From Sphaerotilus natans (GTDB lineage: Bacteria; Pseudomonadota; Gammaproteobacteria; Burkholderiales; Burkholderiaceae_C): DNA of 56,803 bases. This document shows, piece after piece, positions 49,941 to 56,803 of the stretch (positions within the stretch are counted from its first letter, which is position 1; each line of letters opens with the position of its first letter). A program made the translations under genes and the position numbers. Where the stretch lies: assembly GCF_900156335.1 (NCBI RefSeq), contig NZ_FTMZ01000027.1, positions 1 through 56,803 of the forward strand. The letters run 5' to 3'. Under the pieces are notes generated by a model. The model searched no databases. It was not told the DNA's origin and worked only from the letters and a program-made list of their open reading frames with translations.

Positions 49941-52163
49941 ATGCGTCTACAAACTTCACTTCATCGCCGTGCCGGTGCCAGTCTGCTGGCCCTGGGTCTT
50001 GTGTCCTGTGGCGGCGGCGAGGGTCCGCCTGCCGCCACGATCGATGCCTCGGCGCCTGATGCGCGCGCTGCGGTGGCCGTGCCTTCCCGCGTCGATGTCG
50101 ACAGCAGCTGGCCCTATCTGGGCATCGGCATCAATGCCCTGAACTACTACAGCGGTGCCTTCGCGACAGCCGACGTGGTGCGCGAGAGCCAGTTCCGGTC
50201 CACCAGCTGGGGCGATGCGCCGGTCGATGCCGACGGCGCGCCGACGCGCGACGCGCTGATGATCTTCACCTCGACCCGCATGGGGCCGGGCACCTACAAG
50301 CTGATCTTCAAGGGGCAGGCGGTGCTGGGTGTGTCCGGCACGCCGGCCGATGGCTCGGACCAGCGTCCGTTCATCCAGAACGCGGTCTACACCGCAGCGA
50401 CCAACACCACCACCGCGGATGTGGTGATCCCGGTGGCGATCCGCGACAACGCCTGGCTCACCTTCGGCAGCACCCGTCGCACGGCCAGCTCGGCGCTCGA
50501 CACGGGTGTGACCGAGGTCCGGCTCTGGCGCCCGGGCTATCCGACCGATGGCTCGGTGCTGTTCACGAACGAATTCCTGGCCGCGATGAAGAAGTTCCAT
50601 GTCATTCGCGGCATGGATTTCGTCGCGGCCAACAGCAATGCCGACATCACCTGGGCCAGCCGCACCAACGCCCGGCACATCGGCGCCGTGGCCGCTGGCA
50701 AGGGGCAGCCCTGGGAGCTGCTGGTGCAGCTGGCCAACGCCACCGGCAACGATCTGTGGATCAATGTGCCGACCCGCGCCGACGACGCCTACCTGACCCG
50801 GCTGGCCCAGCTGCTGCGCTACGGCTCCGATGGGGTCAATCCCTACACCACGGCCCGGGCCAATCCGGTCTGGCCGCCGCTCAAGGCCGGACTGAAGGTC
50901 TATGTCGAGCTGGGCAACGAGCTGTGGAACTGGAGCCCGGGCTTCTTCGGCTACGGCTGGTCGCTGGGGCTGGCCGATGCTGCGCGCAAGACACGCGCCC
51001 ATCCGATCAACCATGATGGGGCGGTCGATCCGACCTCCCAGGACGGCCTCTACACCGCCCACCGCCGCTGGATCGCCTGGCGCTCCTCGCAGGTCAGCCT
51101 GGCCTTCCGCAAGATCCATGGCGATGCGGCCATGATGAGCACGGTCCGGCCGATCCTGGCCACCCAGGTGGCCGATGGCAACGCCTACATGAGCGAGGCG
51201 CTGCGCTGGGCCGAGGGCTACTACAGCATGATGCGCACCGTCAACGGTCAGACGGTGCGCATCGTCAGTTCGGTGGCACCTCGCAAGGTCAGCGAGCTGT
51301 GGTGGGGCGGTGGCGGGGCCGCCTACTACGAATCTTCGGCCGAGCCGACCGATCCGGCCGATCCGGCGCAGATGACGGCCTTCTTCGAGGGTCTGCCCGG
51401 TCCGCAGTTCGCCACGCGCACGGCGGTCGACGCGACCTGGATGCGGGGCTACGGCCTGAAGTCGGTCGCCTACGAGGGCGGACCGGGTCCGGGCGGCAGT
51501 CCGCTGGGCTCGGCGAGCTGGCCGGGATCGGTGTCTGCCGCCTACAACGCCGATCCGCGCATGCTCGAGCGCATGCACGCCGCCCATCAGGTCTATCAGG
51601 CCAATGGGGGGCAGATGCTGAACTATTACGTCTACAGCGGCGCAGGTCCGTGGGACTTTGTCAACGGGCTGCCGGGTGCCACCAGCACGGTGTCGGACAC
51701 CGACACCGTCAAGCTGCAGGCCATCGACGCGATCCGTCTGACACGCAAGAACAGCGCGACGCTGGGCGCGACGGTGCCGGGCACGGTGTGGCTGCAGGAT
51801 CCCCAGATCTTCCGCCAGCTCTATGGCGGCGCGAGCGGCTCCTGGGGCTATGACGGCCAGGCGATCCGCTTCGGACCGGGCACCCGAGGGGCGGCCTTTG
51901 CCGAATCGATCCTGCTGCCGGTGCGCACCGCTGCGGCTGGCACCTACCAGTTTTCCCTGCGCACCTACGACGCGTCGGCCGGCGCGAAGGTGGAGATGCT
52001 GATCAACGGCCAGACCGCGGGCACCTGGACGCTGCCTGCGAGCACATCGGGTCAGCCGGTGGCCAGCAGCGCACTGAGCGCTGCTCTGCCGGCGGGTCTA
52101 AGCGTCGTGCGCCTGCGCTCGCTCAACAGTTCCATCTGGATCCGCGACCTGGTGGTCCAGTAA
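49941..52163 (+). CDS. Large glycosidase-like surface lipoprotein
   Basis: This 740-residue exported protein has a lipoprotein signal (lipobox LVSC, Cys23), a beta-rich part (to about 200), a central domain like clan GH-A barrels and a C-terminal beta-sandwich (about 650-740) resembling CBM6/35-type domains. YVELGNELWNW places Glu327 where the acid/base Glu of clan A lies, and VAYEGGPGPGG with Glu512 could be the nucleophile. I do not recognise a named family. ATG 49941 was chosen for the signal peptide; a GTG at 49863 is the alternative. It is expressed alone between two other units. Confidence 0.6.
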   Translation: MRLQTSLHRRAGASLLALGLVSCGGGEGPPAATIDASAPDARAAVAVPSRVDVDSSWPYLGIGINALNYYSGAFATADVVRESQFRSTSWGDAPVDADGAPTRDALMIFTSTRMGPGTYKLIFKGQAVLGVSGTPADGSDQRPFIQNAVYTAATNTTTADVVIPVAIRDNAWLTFGSTRRTASSALDTGVTEVRLWRPGYPTDGSVLFTNEFLAAMKKFHVIRGMDFVAANSNADITWASRTNARHIGAVAAGKGQPWELLVQLANATGNDLWINVPTRADDAYLTRLAQLLRYGSDGVNPYTTARANPVWPPLKAGLKVYVELGNELWNWSPGFFGYGWSLGLADAARKTRAHPINHDGAVDPTSQDGLYTAHRRWIAWRSSQVSLAFRKIHGDAAMMSTVRPILATQVADGNAYMSEALRWAEGYYSMMRTVNGQTVRIVSSVAPRKVSELWWGGGGAAYYESSAEPTDPADPAQMTAFFEGLPGPQFATRTAVDATWMRGYGLKSVAYEGGPGPGGSPLGSASWPGSVSAAYNADPRMLERMHAAHQVYQANGGQMLNYYVYSGAGPWDFVNGLPGATSTVSDTDTVKLQAIDAIRLTRKNSATLGATVPGTVWLQDPQIFRQLYGGASGSWGYDGQAIRFGPGTRGAAFAESILLPVRTAAAGTYQFSLRTYDASAGAKVEMLINGQTAGTWTLPASTSGQPVASSALSAALPAGLSVVRLRSLNSSIWIRDLVVQ

Positions 52164-52169
52164 GTGCAC

Positions 52170-52196
52170 GGGCCAGGGCTCGCCACGCCCTGGCCC
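52170..52196 (+). terminator. Hairpin after the glycosidase-like gene
   Basis: GGGCCAGGGC/GCCCTGGCCC, a perfect 10-bp stem with a 7-base loop, lies 7 bases after the stop; no strong U tract. Confidence 0.6.
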
Positions 52197-52352
52197 GCCC
52201 CGCATTTCTTGTGGAACCCGCGTGGACATGCGGCAATCGAGGGTTTTCCCTCATCATTTGCGCGCATCCTGCTAAGTGGTCCCCACAGCTGCGCGTCATC
52301 AGCTGCTTCCTAGAATCGCGGCATCCGATTTCCAACATTGAGGAGATGACGC

Positions 52353-52817
52353 GTGAAGATAGGAAACCAGAGAGACTTCTGGTCGGGGCTGATGTTCGTC
52401 GGGGTCGGCACGGCCTTCGCTGTCGGCTCGCTCGACTACAGCTTCGGCAACTCGGCCCGGCCCGGCCCGGCCTACTTCCCGTTCGGTCTGGGCGTGCTGA
52501 TGGCCATCCTGGGTGCGCTGGTGCTGCTGGGCTCGCTCAAGGCCAAGACGAGCGACGGCAATCCGGTCGGCGCCTTTGCCTGGAAGCAGCTGGTGATCAT
52601 TCTGGGGTCCATCGCGCTGTTCGGCTTCCTGCTGCCGCGCGCCGGTCTGTTCGTCACGCTGCCGCTGCTGGTGATCGGCTCCTCGATGGCCAGTGACGAG
52701 TTCAAGCTGAAGGAGGCGCTGTTCAACGCCACCTTGCTCACGGTCATGTCCTGGGCGGTTTTCTCGAAGGGCCTGGGCCTGACGATCCCGCTGCTGCCGA
52801 CCTTCCTCGGCGCCTGA
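52353..52817 (+). CDS. tctB: Tripartite tricarboxylate transporter small membrane subunit TctB
   Basis: This 154-residue protein has four predicted helices and the RPGPAYFPFGLGVLMAILGALVLLGSLK pattern typical of TctB. It pairs with the large TctA permease just downstream to import organic acids driven by ion gradients. The GTG start has GAGGAG upstream. The periplasmic receptor (TctC) is not in this unit. Confidence 0.88.
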   Translation: MKIGNQRDFWSGLMFVGVGTAFAVGSLDYSFGNSARPGPAYFPFGLGVLMAILGALVLLGSLKAKTSDGNPVGAFAWKQLVIILGSIALFGFLLPRAGLFVTLPLLVIGSSMASDEFKLKEALFNATLLTVMSWAVFSKGLGLTIPLLPTFLGA

Positions 52818-52854
52818 TCGGGTCCGAAGCCCCAAGAACACGGAGAACGACCCG

Positions 52855-54369
52855 ATGGATCTGATCAACAACCTCGCGCTCGGCTTCCAGGCCGCCGCGA
52901 CCTTCCAGAACATGTTCTACGCGCTGATGGGCGCGGTGCTGGGCACGCTGATCGGCGTGCTGCCGGGCCTCGGTCCGGTGGCGACGATCGCGATGCTGCT
53001 GCCGTCGATCTACGCGCTCGACGCCACGCCGGCGCTGATCATGCTCGCCGGCATCTACTACGGCGCGCAGTACGGCGGCTCGACCACCGCGATCCTGATC
53101 AACGTGCCCGGCGAGGCCTCCTCGGTGGTCACGGCGCTGGACGGCTACCAGATGGCCCGCCGCGGCCGTGCAGGTGCGGCGCTGGCCGCCGCCGGCCTGG
53201 GCTCCTTCTTCGCCGGCTGCGTGGGCACGCTGGTGATCGCCGCCTTCGCGCCGCCGCTGACCGAGCTGGCCTTCCAGTTCGGCCCGGCCGAGTACTTCTC
53301 GCTGATGGTGCTGGGCCTGATCGGCGCGGTGGTGCTGGCCTCGGGCTCGCTGCTCAAGGCGATCTCGATGATCATCCTGGGCCTGCTGCTCGGTCAGATC
53401 AACACCGACGTGATCTCGGGCGTGCCGCGCTTCAGCTTCGACATCCCTGAGCTGACCGACGGCATCGGCTTCGTGACCATCGCGATGGGCGTGTTCGGCT
53501 TCGGCGAGATCATCTCCAACCTGAGCCGCCCGGCCGAGCAGCGCGAGGTCTTCACCAAGGACGTCAAGGGCCTGATGCCGACCAAGCAGGACGTGAAGGA
53601 CGCCTTCCCGGCCGTGCTGCGCGGCACGGCGCTGGGCTCGATCCTGGGCGTGCTGCCCGGTGGCGGCGCGCTGCTGGCCTCGTTCGCGGCCTACACCGTC
53701 GAGAAGAAGTCCAAGGGCCGTGCCGGCGAAGTGCCGTTCGGCCAGGGCAACATCCGCGGTGTGGCCGGCCCCGAGGCGGCCAACAACGCCGGCGCGCAGA
53801 CCAGCTTCATCCCGATGCTGACGCTGGGCATTCCGCCCAACGCGGTGATGGCGCTGATGGTGGGCGCGATGACCATCAAGGGCATTCAGCCCGGCCCGCA
53901 GGTGATGTCGAGCAACCCCGAGCTGTTCTGGGGCCTGATCGCGTCGATGTGGATCGGCAACCTGCTGCTGGTGATCCTGAACCTGCCGATGATCGGCATC
54001 TGGATCCGCCTGCTGACGGTGCCCTACCGCTTCCTGTTCCCGGCCATCCTGACCTTCTGCTGCATCGGCCTGTACACGCTGAACAACAACAACTTCGACG
54101 TGTACATGGCGGTGATCTTCGGCTTCATCGGCTACCTGTTCTACAAGCTCGACTGTGAGCCCGCGCCGCTGCTGCTGGGCTTCATCCTGGGCCCGATGAT
54201 GGAAGAGAACCTGCGCCGCGCCCTGCTGCTGTCGCGTGGCGACTGGACGACCTTCATGAGCCGTCCGCTGTCGGCCGGCCTGCTGATCGCCGCCGCGCTG
54301 ATGATCGTGGTGGTGATGCTGCCCTCGATCAAGAACAAGCGCGAGGAAGCGTTCCAGGACGCCGACTGA
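52855..54369 (+). CDS. tctA: Tripartite tricarboxylate transporter large permease TctA
   Basis: This 504-residue polytopic permease has the conserved ALMGAVLGTLIGVLPGLGPVATIAMLLPS region near the start and its repeat LGSILGVLPGGGALLASFAAYTVEKK in the middle, as well as GVAGPEAANNAGAQTSFIPMLTLGIPPNAVMALM. These are TctA hallmarks. The substrate depends on the missing TctC receptor; citrate-type or other carboxylates are usual. It ends with a strong terminator. Confidence 0.93.
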   Translation: MDLINNLALGFQAAATFQNMFYALMGAVLGTLIGVLPGLGPVATIAMLLPSIYALDATPALIMLAGIYYGAQYGGSTTAILINVPGEASSVVTALDGYQMARRGRAGAALAAAGLGSFFAGCVGTLVIAAFAPPLTELAFQFGPAEYFSLMVLGLIGAVVLASGSLLKAISMIILGLLLGQINTDVISGVPRFSFDIPELTDGIGFVTIAMGVFGFGEIISNLSRPAEQREVFTKDVKGLMPTKQDVKDAFPAVLRGTALGSILGVLPGGGALLASFAAYTVEKKSKGRAGEVPFGQGNIRGVAGPEAANNAGAQTSFIPMLTLGIPPNAVMALMVGAMTIKGIQPGPQVMSSNPELFWGLIASMWIGNLLLVILNLPMIGIWIRLLTVPYRFLFPAILTFCCIGLYTLNNNNFDVYMAVIFGFIGYLFYKLDCEPAPLLLGFILGPMMEENLRRALLLSRGDWTTFMSRPLSAGLLIAAALMIVVVMLPSIKNKREEAFQDAD

Positions 54370-54394
54370 TGCCTGCCTGATCGCAGAGCCTGCC

Positions 54395-54423
54395 AAGGCC
54401 CCACCTCCGCGTGGGGCCTTTTT
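54395..54423 (+). terminator. Terminator of tctBA
   Basis: AAGGCCCCAC/GTGGGGCCTT stem with a CTCCGC loop, followed by T's; symmetrical, so both strands may use it. Confidence 0.9.
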
Positions 54424-54441
54424 CATTTGCATGATGCCCGG

Positions 54442-56070
54442 ATGTCGCGCATGACCCCGACGCTGAAGACGATGCTCGATCCCGAGCGCCTGCCGCAGGC
54501 CCTGCAGCCGCTGCGCCTGCCGGTGTTCCGGATGCTGTGGCTGGCCTGGCTGGCGGCCAACCTGACGATGTGGATGAACGACGTCGCCGCCGCCTGGCTG
54601 ATGACGCAGCTCACCGACAGCGCGGTGATGGTGGCGCTGGTCTCGGCCGCCTCGACCCTGCCGGTCTTCCTGCTGGGCCTGCCCAGCGGCGCGCTGGCCG
54701 ACATCGTCGATCGACGGCGCTGGTTCGCCTCGACCCAGCTGTGGGTGGCGCTGGTGGCCACGCTGCTGGCGCTGCTGGCGCTGGCCGAGGGCATCACGCC
54801 GCACCTGCTGCTGCTGCTGACCTTCGCCAACGGCATCGGGCTGGCGGCGCGCTGGCCGGTGTTCGCGGCCATCGTGCCTGAGATCGTGCCGACGGCCTCG
54901 CTGTCGGGGGCGCTGGCGCTGCAGGCGATGGCGATGAACCTCTCGCGCATCCTCGGACCGATCGGGGCCGGCGCGTTGCTGGCGGCCTCGGGCAGCGCGG
55001 CGGTGTTCGTGCTCAATGCGGTGCTGTCGCTGCTGGCCTTCGTGCAGATCCTGCGCTGGAAGAGCAGCCCGCGCATCAGCGCGCTGCCGGGCGAGCGCTT
55101 CGTCGGTGCGATGCGGGTGGGCGTGCAGCATGTGATGCAGAACCCGCGCATGCGCGCGGTGCTGCTGCGGGTGTTCGTCTTCTTCTTCCTGAGCACGGCG
55201 CTCACGGCGATGCTGCCGCTGGTGGCGCGCCGGCTCGGCGGCGGTGCTGGGGGCTTCACGCTGCTGATGGCCTGCATGGGGGGCGGGGCGATGACGGCGG
55301 TGCTGGCGCTGCCGCGCCTGCGCGAGCGCCACAGCCGCGACCGCATCGTCGCCATCGGCTCGCTGATCGTGGCGGGGATGACGCTGGTGGTGGCGCTGGC
55401 GCCGTGGCTGTGGCTGGCGGCGCTGGGCATGGCGCTGGCCGGCATGGCGTGGATCGCCACCGCCAACACGCTGACGATGTCGGCGCAGCTGGCCCTGCCC
55501 AACTGGGTGCGCGCGCGCGGGATGTCGACCTACCAGATGGCCTTGATGGGCGGATCGGCCGCCGGGGCGGCCGTCTGGGGCCAGGTGGCGGGCTGGACTT
55601 CGGTGCCGACCGCGCTGATGGTGTCGGCAGCCTGCGGGCCGCTGGTGCTGCTGGCGGTGCGCCGCTTCACCGTTTCCGGCCAGGAGGCGGACCTGCGCCC
55701 GGCGCTGCCGGCCTCGCCGCCGAATCCGGCCACCGACATCGGCCCGGACGAGGGGCCGGTGATGGTGACGGTGGAATACCTGATCGATCCGGCGCGCGCG
55801 GCCGAGTTCGCCGAGGTGATGCGGCTGACGCGGCGCGCGCGGCTGCGCCAGGGGGCGCTGTCGTGGGGGCTGTTCCGGGATACCGAGCGGCCGGGGCGGT
55901 ATGTCGAGTATTTCGTCGACGAGACCTGGGTCGAGCACCTGCGCCGGCTGGAGCGCTTCACGGCCGACGACGTGCAGCTGCGCGGGCGGCGGCTGGCGTT
56001 TCACCTGGGGGCGGAGGCGCCGAAGGTACGGCGGTATGTGGGGGAGGCGCTGGAGGGGGTGGGGCGATGA
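54442..56070 (+). CDS. MFS exporter (EntS-like) with C-terminal ABM-like domain
   Basis: This major facilitator, about 12 helices (residues about 25-415), resembles the EntS/DUF894 exporters (PSGALADIVDRRRW loop). It is followed by a soluble ferredoxin-like domain (about 435-535; VMVTVEYLIDPARAAEFAEVM, then LSWGLFRDTERPGRYVEYFVDETWVEHLRR) of the antibiotic biosynthesis monooxygenase type. The fusion is known in this family; its job is unclear. ATG 54442 is taken (542 residues); ATG 54451 is possible and a TTG at 54427 lies in the terminator. Confidence 0.85.
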   Translation: MSRMTPTLKTMLDPERLPQALQPLRLPVFRMLWLAWLAANLTMWMNDVAAAWLMTQLTDSAVMVALVSAASTLPVFLLGLPSGALADIVDRRRWFASTQLWVALVATLLALLALAEGITPHLLLLLTFANGIGLAARWPVFAAIVPEIVPTASLSGALALQAMAMNLSRILGPIGAGALLAASGSAAVFVLNAVLSLLAFVQILRWKSSPRISALPGERFVGAMRVGVQHVMQNPRMRAVLLRVFVFFFLSTALTAMLPLVARRLGGGAGGFTLLMACMGGGAMTAVLALPRLRERHSRDRIVAIGSLIVAGMTLVVALAPWLWLAALGMALAGMAWIATANTLTMSAQLALPNWVRARGMSTYQMALMGGSAAGAAVWGQVAGWTSVPTALMVSAACGPLVLLAVRRFTVSGQEADLRPALPASPPNPATDIGPDEGPVMVTVEYLIDPARAAEFAEVMRLTRRARLRQGALSWGLFRDTERPGRYVEYFVDETWVEHLRRLERFTADDVQLRGRRLAFHLGAEAPKVRRYVGEALEGVGR

Positions 56071-56754
56071 TTCAGGCGCAGGCCGCCAGCAGTGCATCCA
56101 GCGATAGAGGAACAGCCGTGCCGACAGCGCCTGTTTGTGGGTCGAGACGGGGACAGGCGTGCTTTGATAGACGAAAAACGTGCTGGTGGCTATGCTGATC
56201 GGCCATGTGCAGGCGGCTTGACTGGCTGTGCTCGGTGCAGGGTTTCACGGTCCATTTAGGGAGAGCTTATGCGTCAAGCTGCGGAAAAATTTCAATGTCG
56301 ACAACAACTTGCGTGCCGTTCCGGCACCAAGTTAGATGGCGGCGACGGCGTTAGACAGCAGGGCCGTGAGGTCTAAATTACTACAAGGGCATCCCCGCGA
56401 AGTCAACAAAACCTTCCCGAGCGGATTCCATTGAAACCCGCCTGAGCAGCGTTCGAACGATCTGGCCAACACACACACACGAAACCAGCGATCGACAGGG
56501 AGAACAAGGTGCGGACTGCAAAACTACAACCGGTCTTTACTGCGGCTTCTGTTGCCGCTGACCCTGATGAAAGACGCGCGTGGGGGCTCCATTCGTTAGC
56601 CGAGGTTGCTCTTGCGAGCGCCTCCAAAAGTTAAACGAGCACTCCCCACGCAGGTCTGACCTTGTTCCATCAACGCAGGCATCACGCGGTGGCAGATTCT
56701 TCCTTCACGGTGTCGGATGAGAGATTCGAAATCGGTTCGACTGGCCGGATCGGC
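56071..56754. other. Low-coding region downstream of the MFS gene
   Basis: This stretch of 684 bases has no convincing gene and, from about 56215, a base composition less GC-rich than the rest. A 44-codon minus-strand frame (56206-56072) ends PLSLDALLAACA and could be the remnant of an old gene. A short AC repeat lies near 56468-56480. The right part should belong to the insertion sequence whose transposase ends at 56755, since on its strand it is the downstream non-coding end; the exact element boundary is not visible. Confidence 0.4.
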
Positions 56755-56803
56755 TCACGTCACGGGTTTGAACGCCTCGCCCTTGGCCAGCATCGCCCAG
56801 GCC
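56755..56803 (-). CDS. IS110/IS1111-type transposase, C-terminal fragment
   Basis: Only the last 15 codons are in the window, reading AWAMLAKGEAFKPVT and a TGA stop. The AWAML-x-KGE-x-(F/Y) pattern resembles the C-terminus of IS110-family (COG3547, DEDD) transposases, where ARIAWAxL precedes a short end. This is a short match, so the family is tentative. Unlike the ISAs1-like fragment at the left edge it is a different element. Its 3' non-coding region lies inside the window. Confidence 0.4.
   Translation of the reverse strand, partial: AWAMLAKGEAFKPVT

Noticed and set aside
52744-56097. A 1117-codon minus-strand open frame across tctA and the MFS gene
   Set aside because: Composition is His/Gln/Arg-rich, as expected for the reverse frame of GC-rich genes; both real genes on the plus strand have full family motifs.
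56290-56380. GTTAGAT/GTTAGAC-like short motifs reminiscent of integron attC ends
   Set aside because: No matching RYYYAAC partner and no palindromic fold of the needed size is visible; no cassette-like genes or integrase nearby.
56468-56480. Short AC dinucleotide repeat
   Set aside because: About six units only; too short to suggest a phase-variable switch, and it is not in a gene or clear promoter.
56403-56627. A 74-codon minus-strand open frame near the right edge
   Set aside because: No recognisable domain, no ribosome-binding site and unlike codon use; more likely non-coding end of the insertion sequence.

Overview
The window is high-GC, gene-dense chromosomal DNA of a betaproteobacterium, most likely order Burkholderiales (Comamonadaceae/Sphaerotilaceae-like). 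The evidence is the gene order: rpsB-tsf-pyrH-frr-uppS-cdsA-dxr-rseP-bamA-skp-lpxD-fabZ-lpxA-lpxB-rnhB-trmH; the divergent pair ppsR/ppsA; rpsF-priB-rpsR-rplI; folP-glmM followed by pstSCAB-phoU-phoB-phoR; and trxA-rho-rpmE2. The genus cannot be read from this. Most of the window is core genome. Both edges lie inside insertion sequences, so it may be a contig bounded by repeats.

Layout. 1-168: end of an ISAs1-like element inserted into the 5' part of a purine-type phosphoribosyltransferase gene (to 633). 657-1113: terminators and two identical tandem tRNA-Leu(CAG) genes with their promoter. 1134-6834: rnr, convergent with a translationally coupled nnr-PIN-amidase unit. 6815-22233: a long co-directional block for translation (rpsB, tsf, frr), UMP kinase, undecaprenyl phosphate, CDP-DAG and MEP-isoprenoid synthesis, envelope proteolysis, outer-membrane assembly and lipid A synthesis, with many 4-bp ATGA/GTGA overlaps. 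22248-25792: ppsR and ppsA around a divergent control region. 25881-28279: a DUF4212 protein and a large sodium/solute symporter. 28263-29909: the S6/PriB/S18/L9 operon. 29949-32392: folP and glmM. 32411-39855: phosphate regulon, with two back-to-back Pho boxes between a FAS1 lipoprotein and pstS. 39837-43865 (minus): an ArnT-like membrane glycosyltransferase, rpmE2, rho with a long leader, and trxA. 44048-49823: a pseudokinase-HDOD protein, a TatD nuclease, a deoxyinosine DNA glycosylase, a spermidine-synthase-like protein and a GspE-like ATPase. 49941-56070: a large glycosidase-like lipoprotein, TctB/TctA without TctC, and an MFS transporter with a C-terminal ABM-like domain. 56071-56803: a low-coding stretch ending in the C-terminus of an IS110/IS1111-type transposase.

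How the genes work together. The rpsB-trmH block links translation, UMP phosphorylation and undecaprenyl/MEP lipid supply to Bam and lipid A assembly. PpsR switches the PEP synthase encoded divergently beside it. PstSCAB with PhoU, PhoR and PhoB form a complete phosphate uptake and sensing module, and the FAS1 lipoprotein probably joins this regulon through its own Pho box. I see no CRISPR array, prophage or classical defence island. The most unusual items are the pseudokinase-HDOD fusion, the glycosidase-like lipoprotein, the EF-hand-type loop in the symporter, the divergent Pho boxes, the ppsA leader, and the two insertion-sequence edges.
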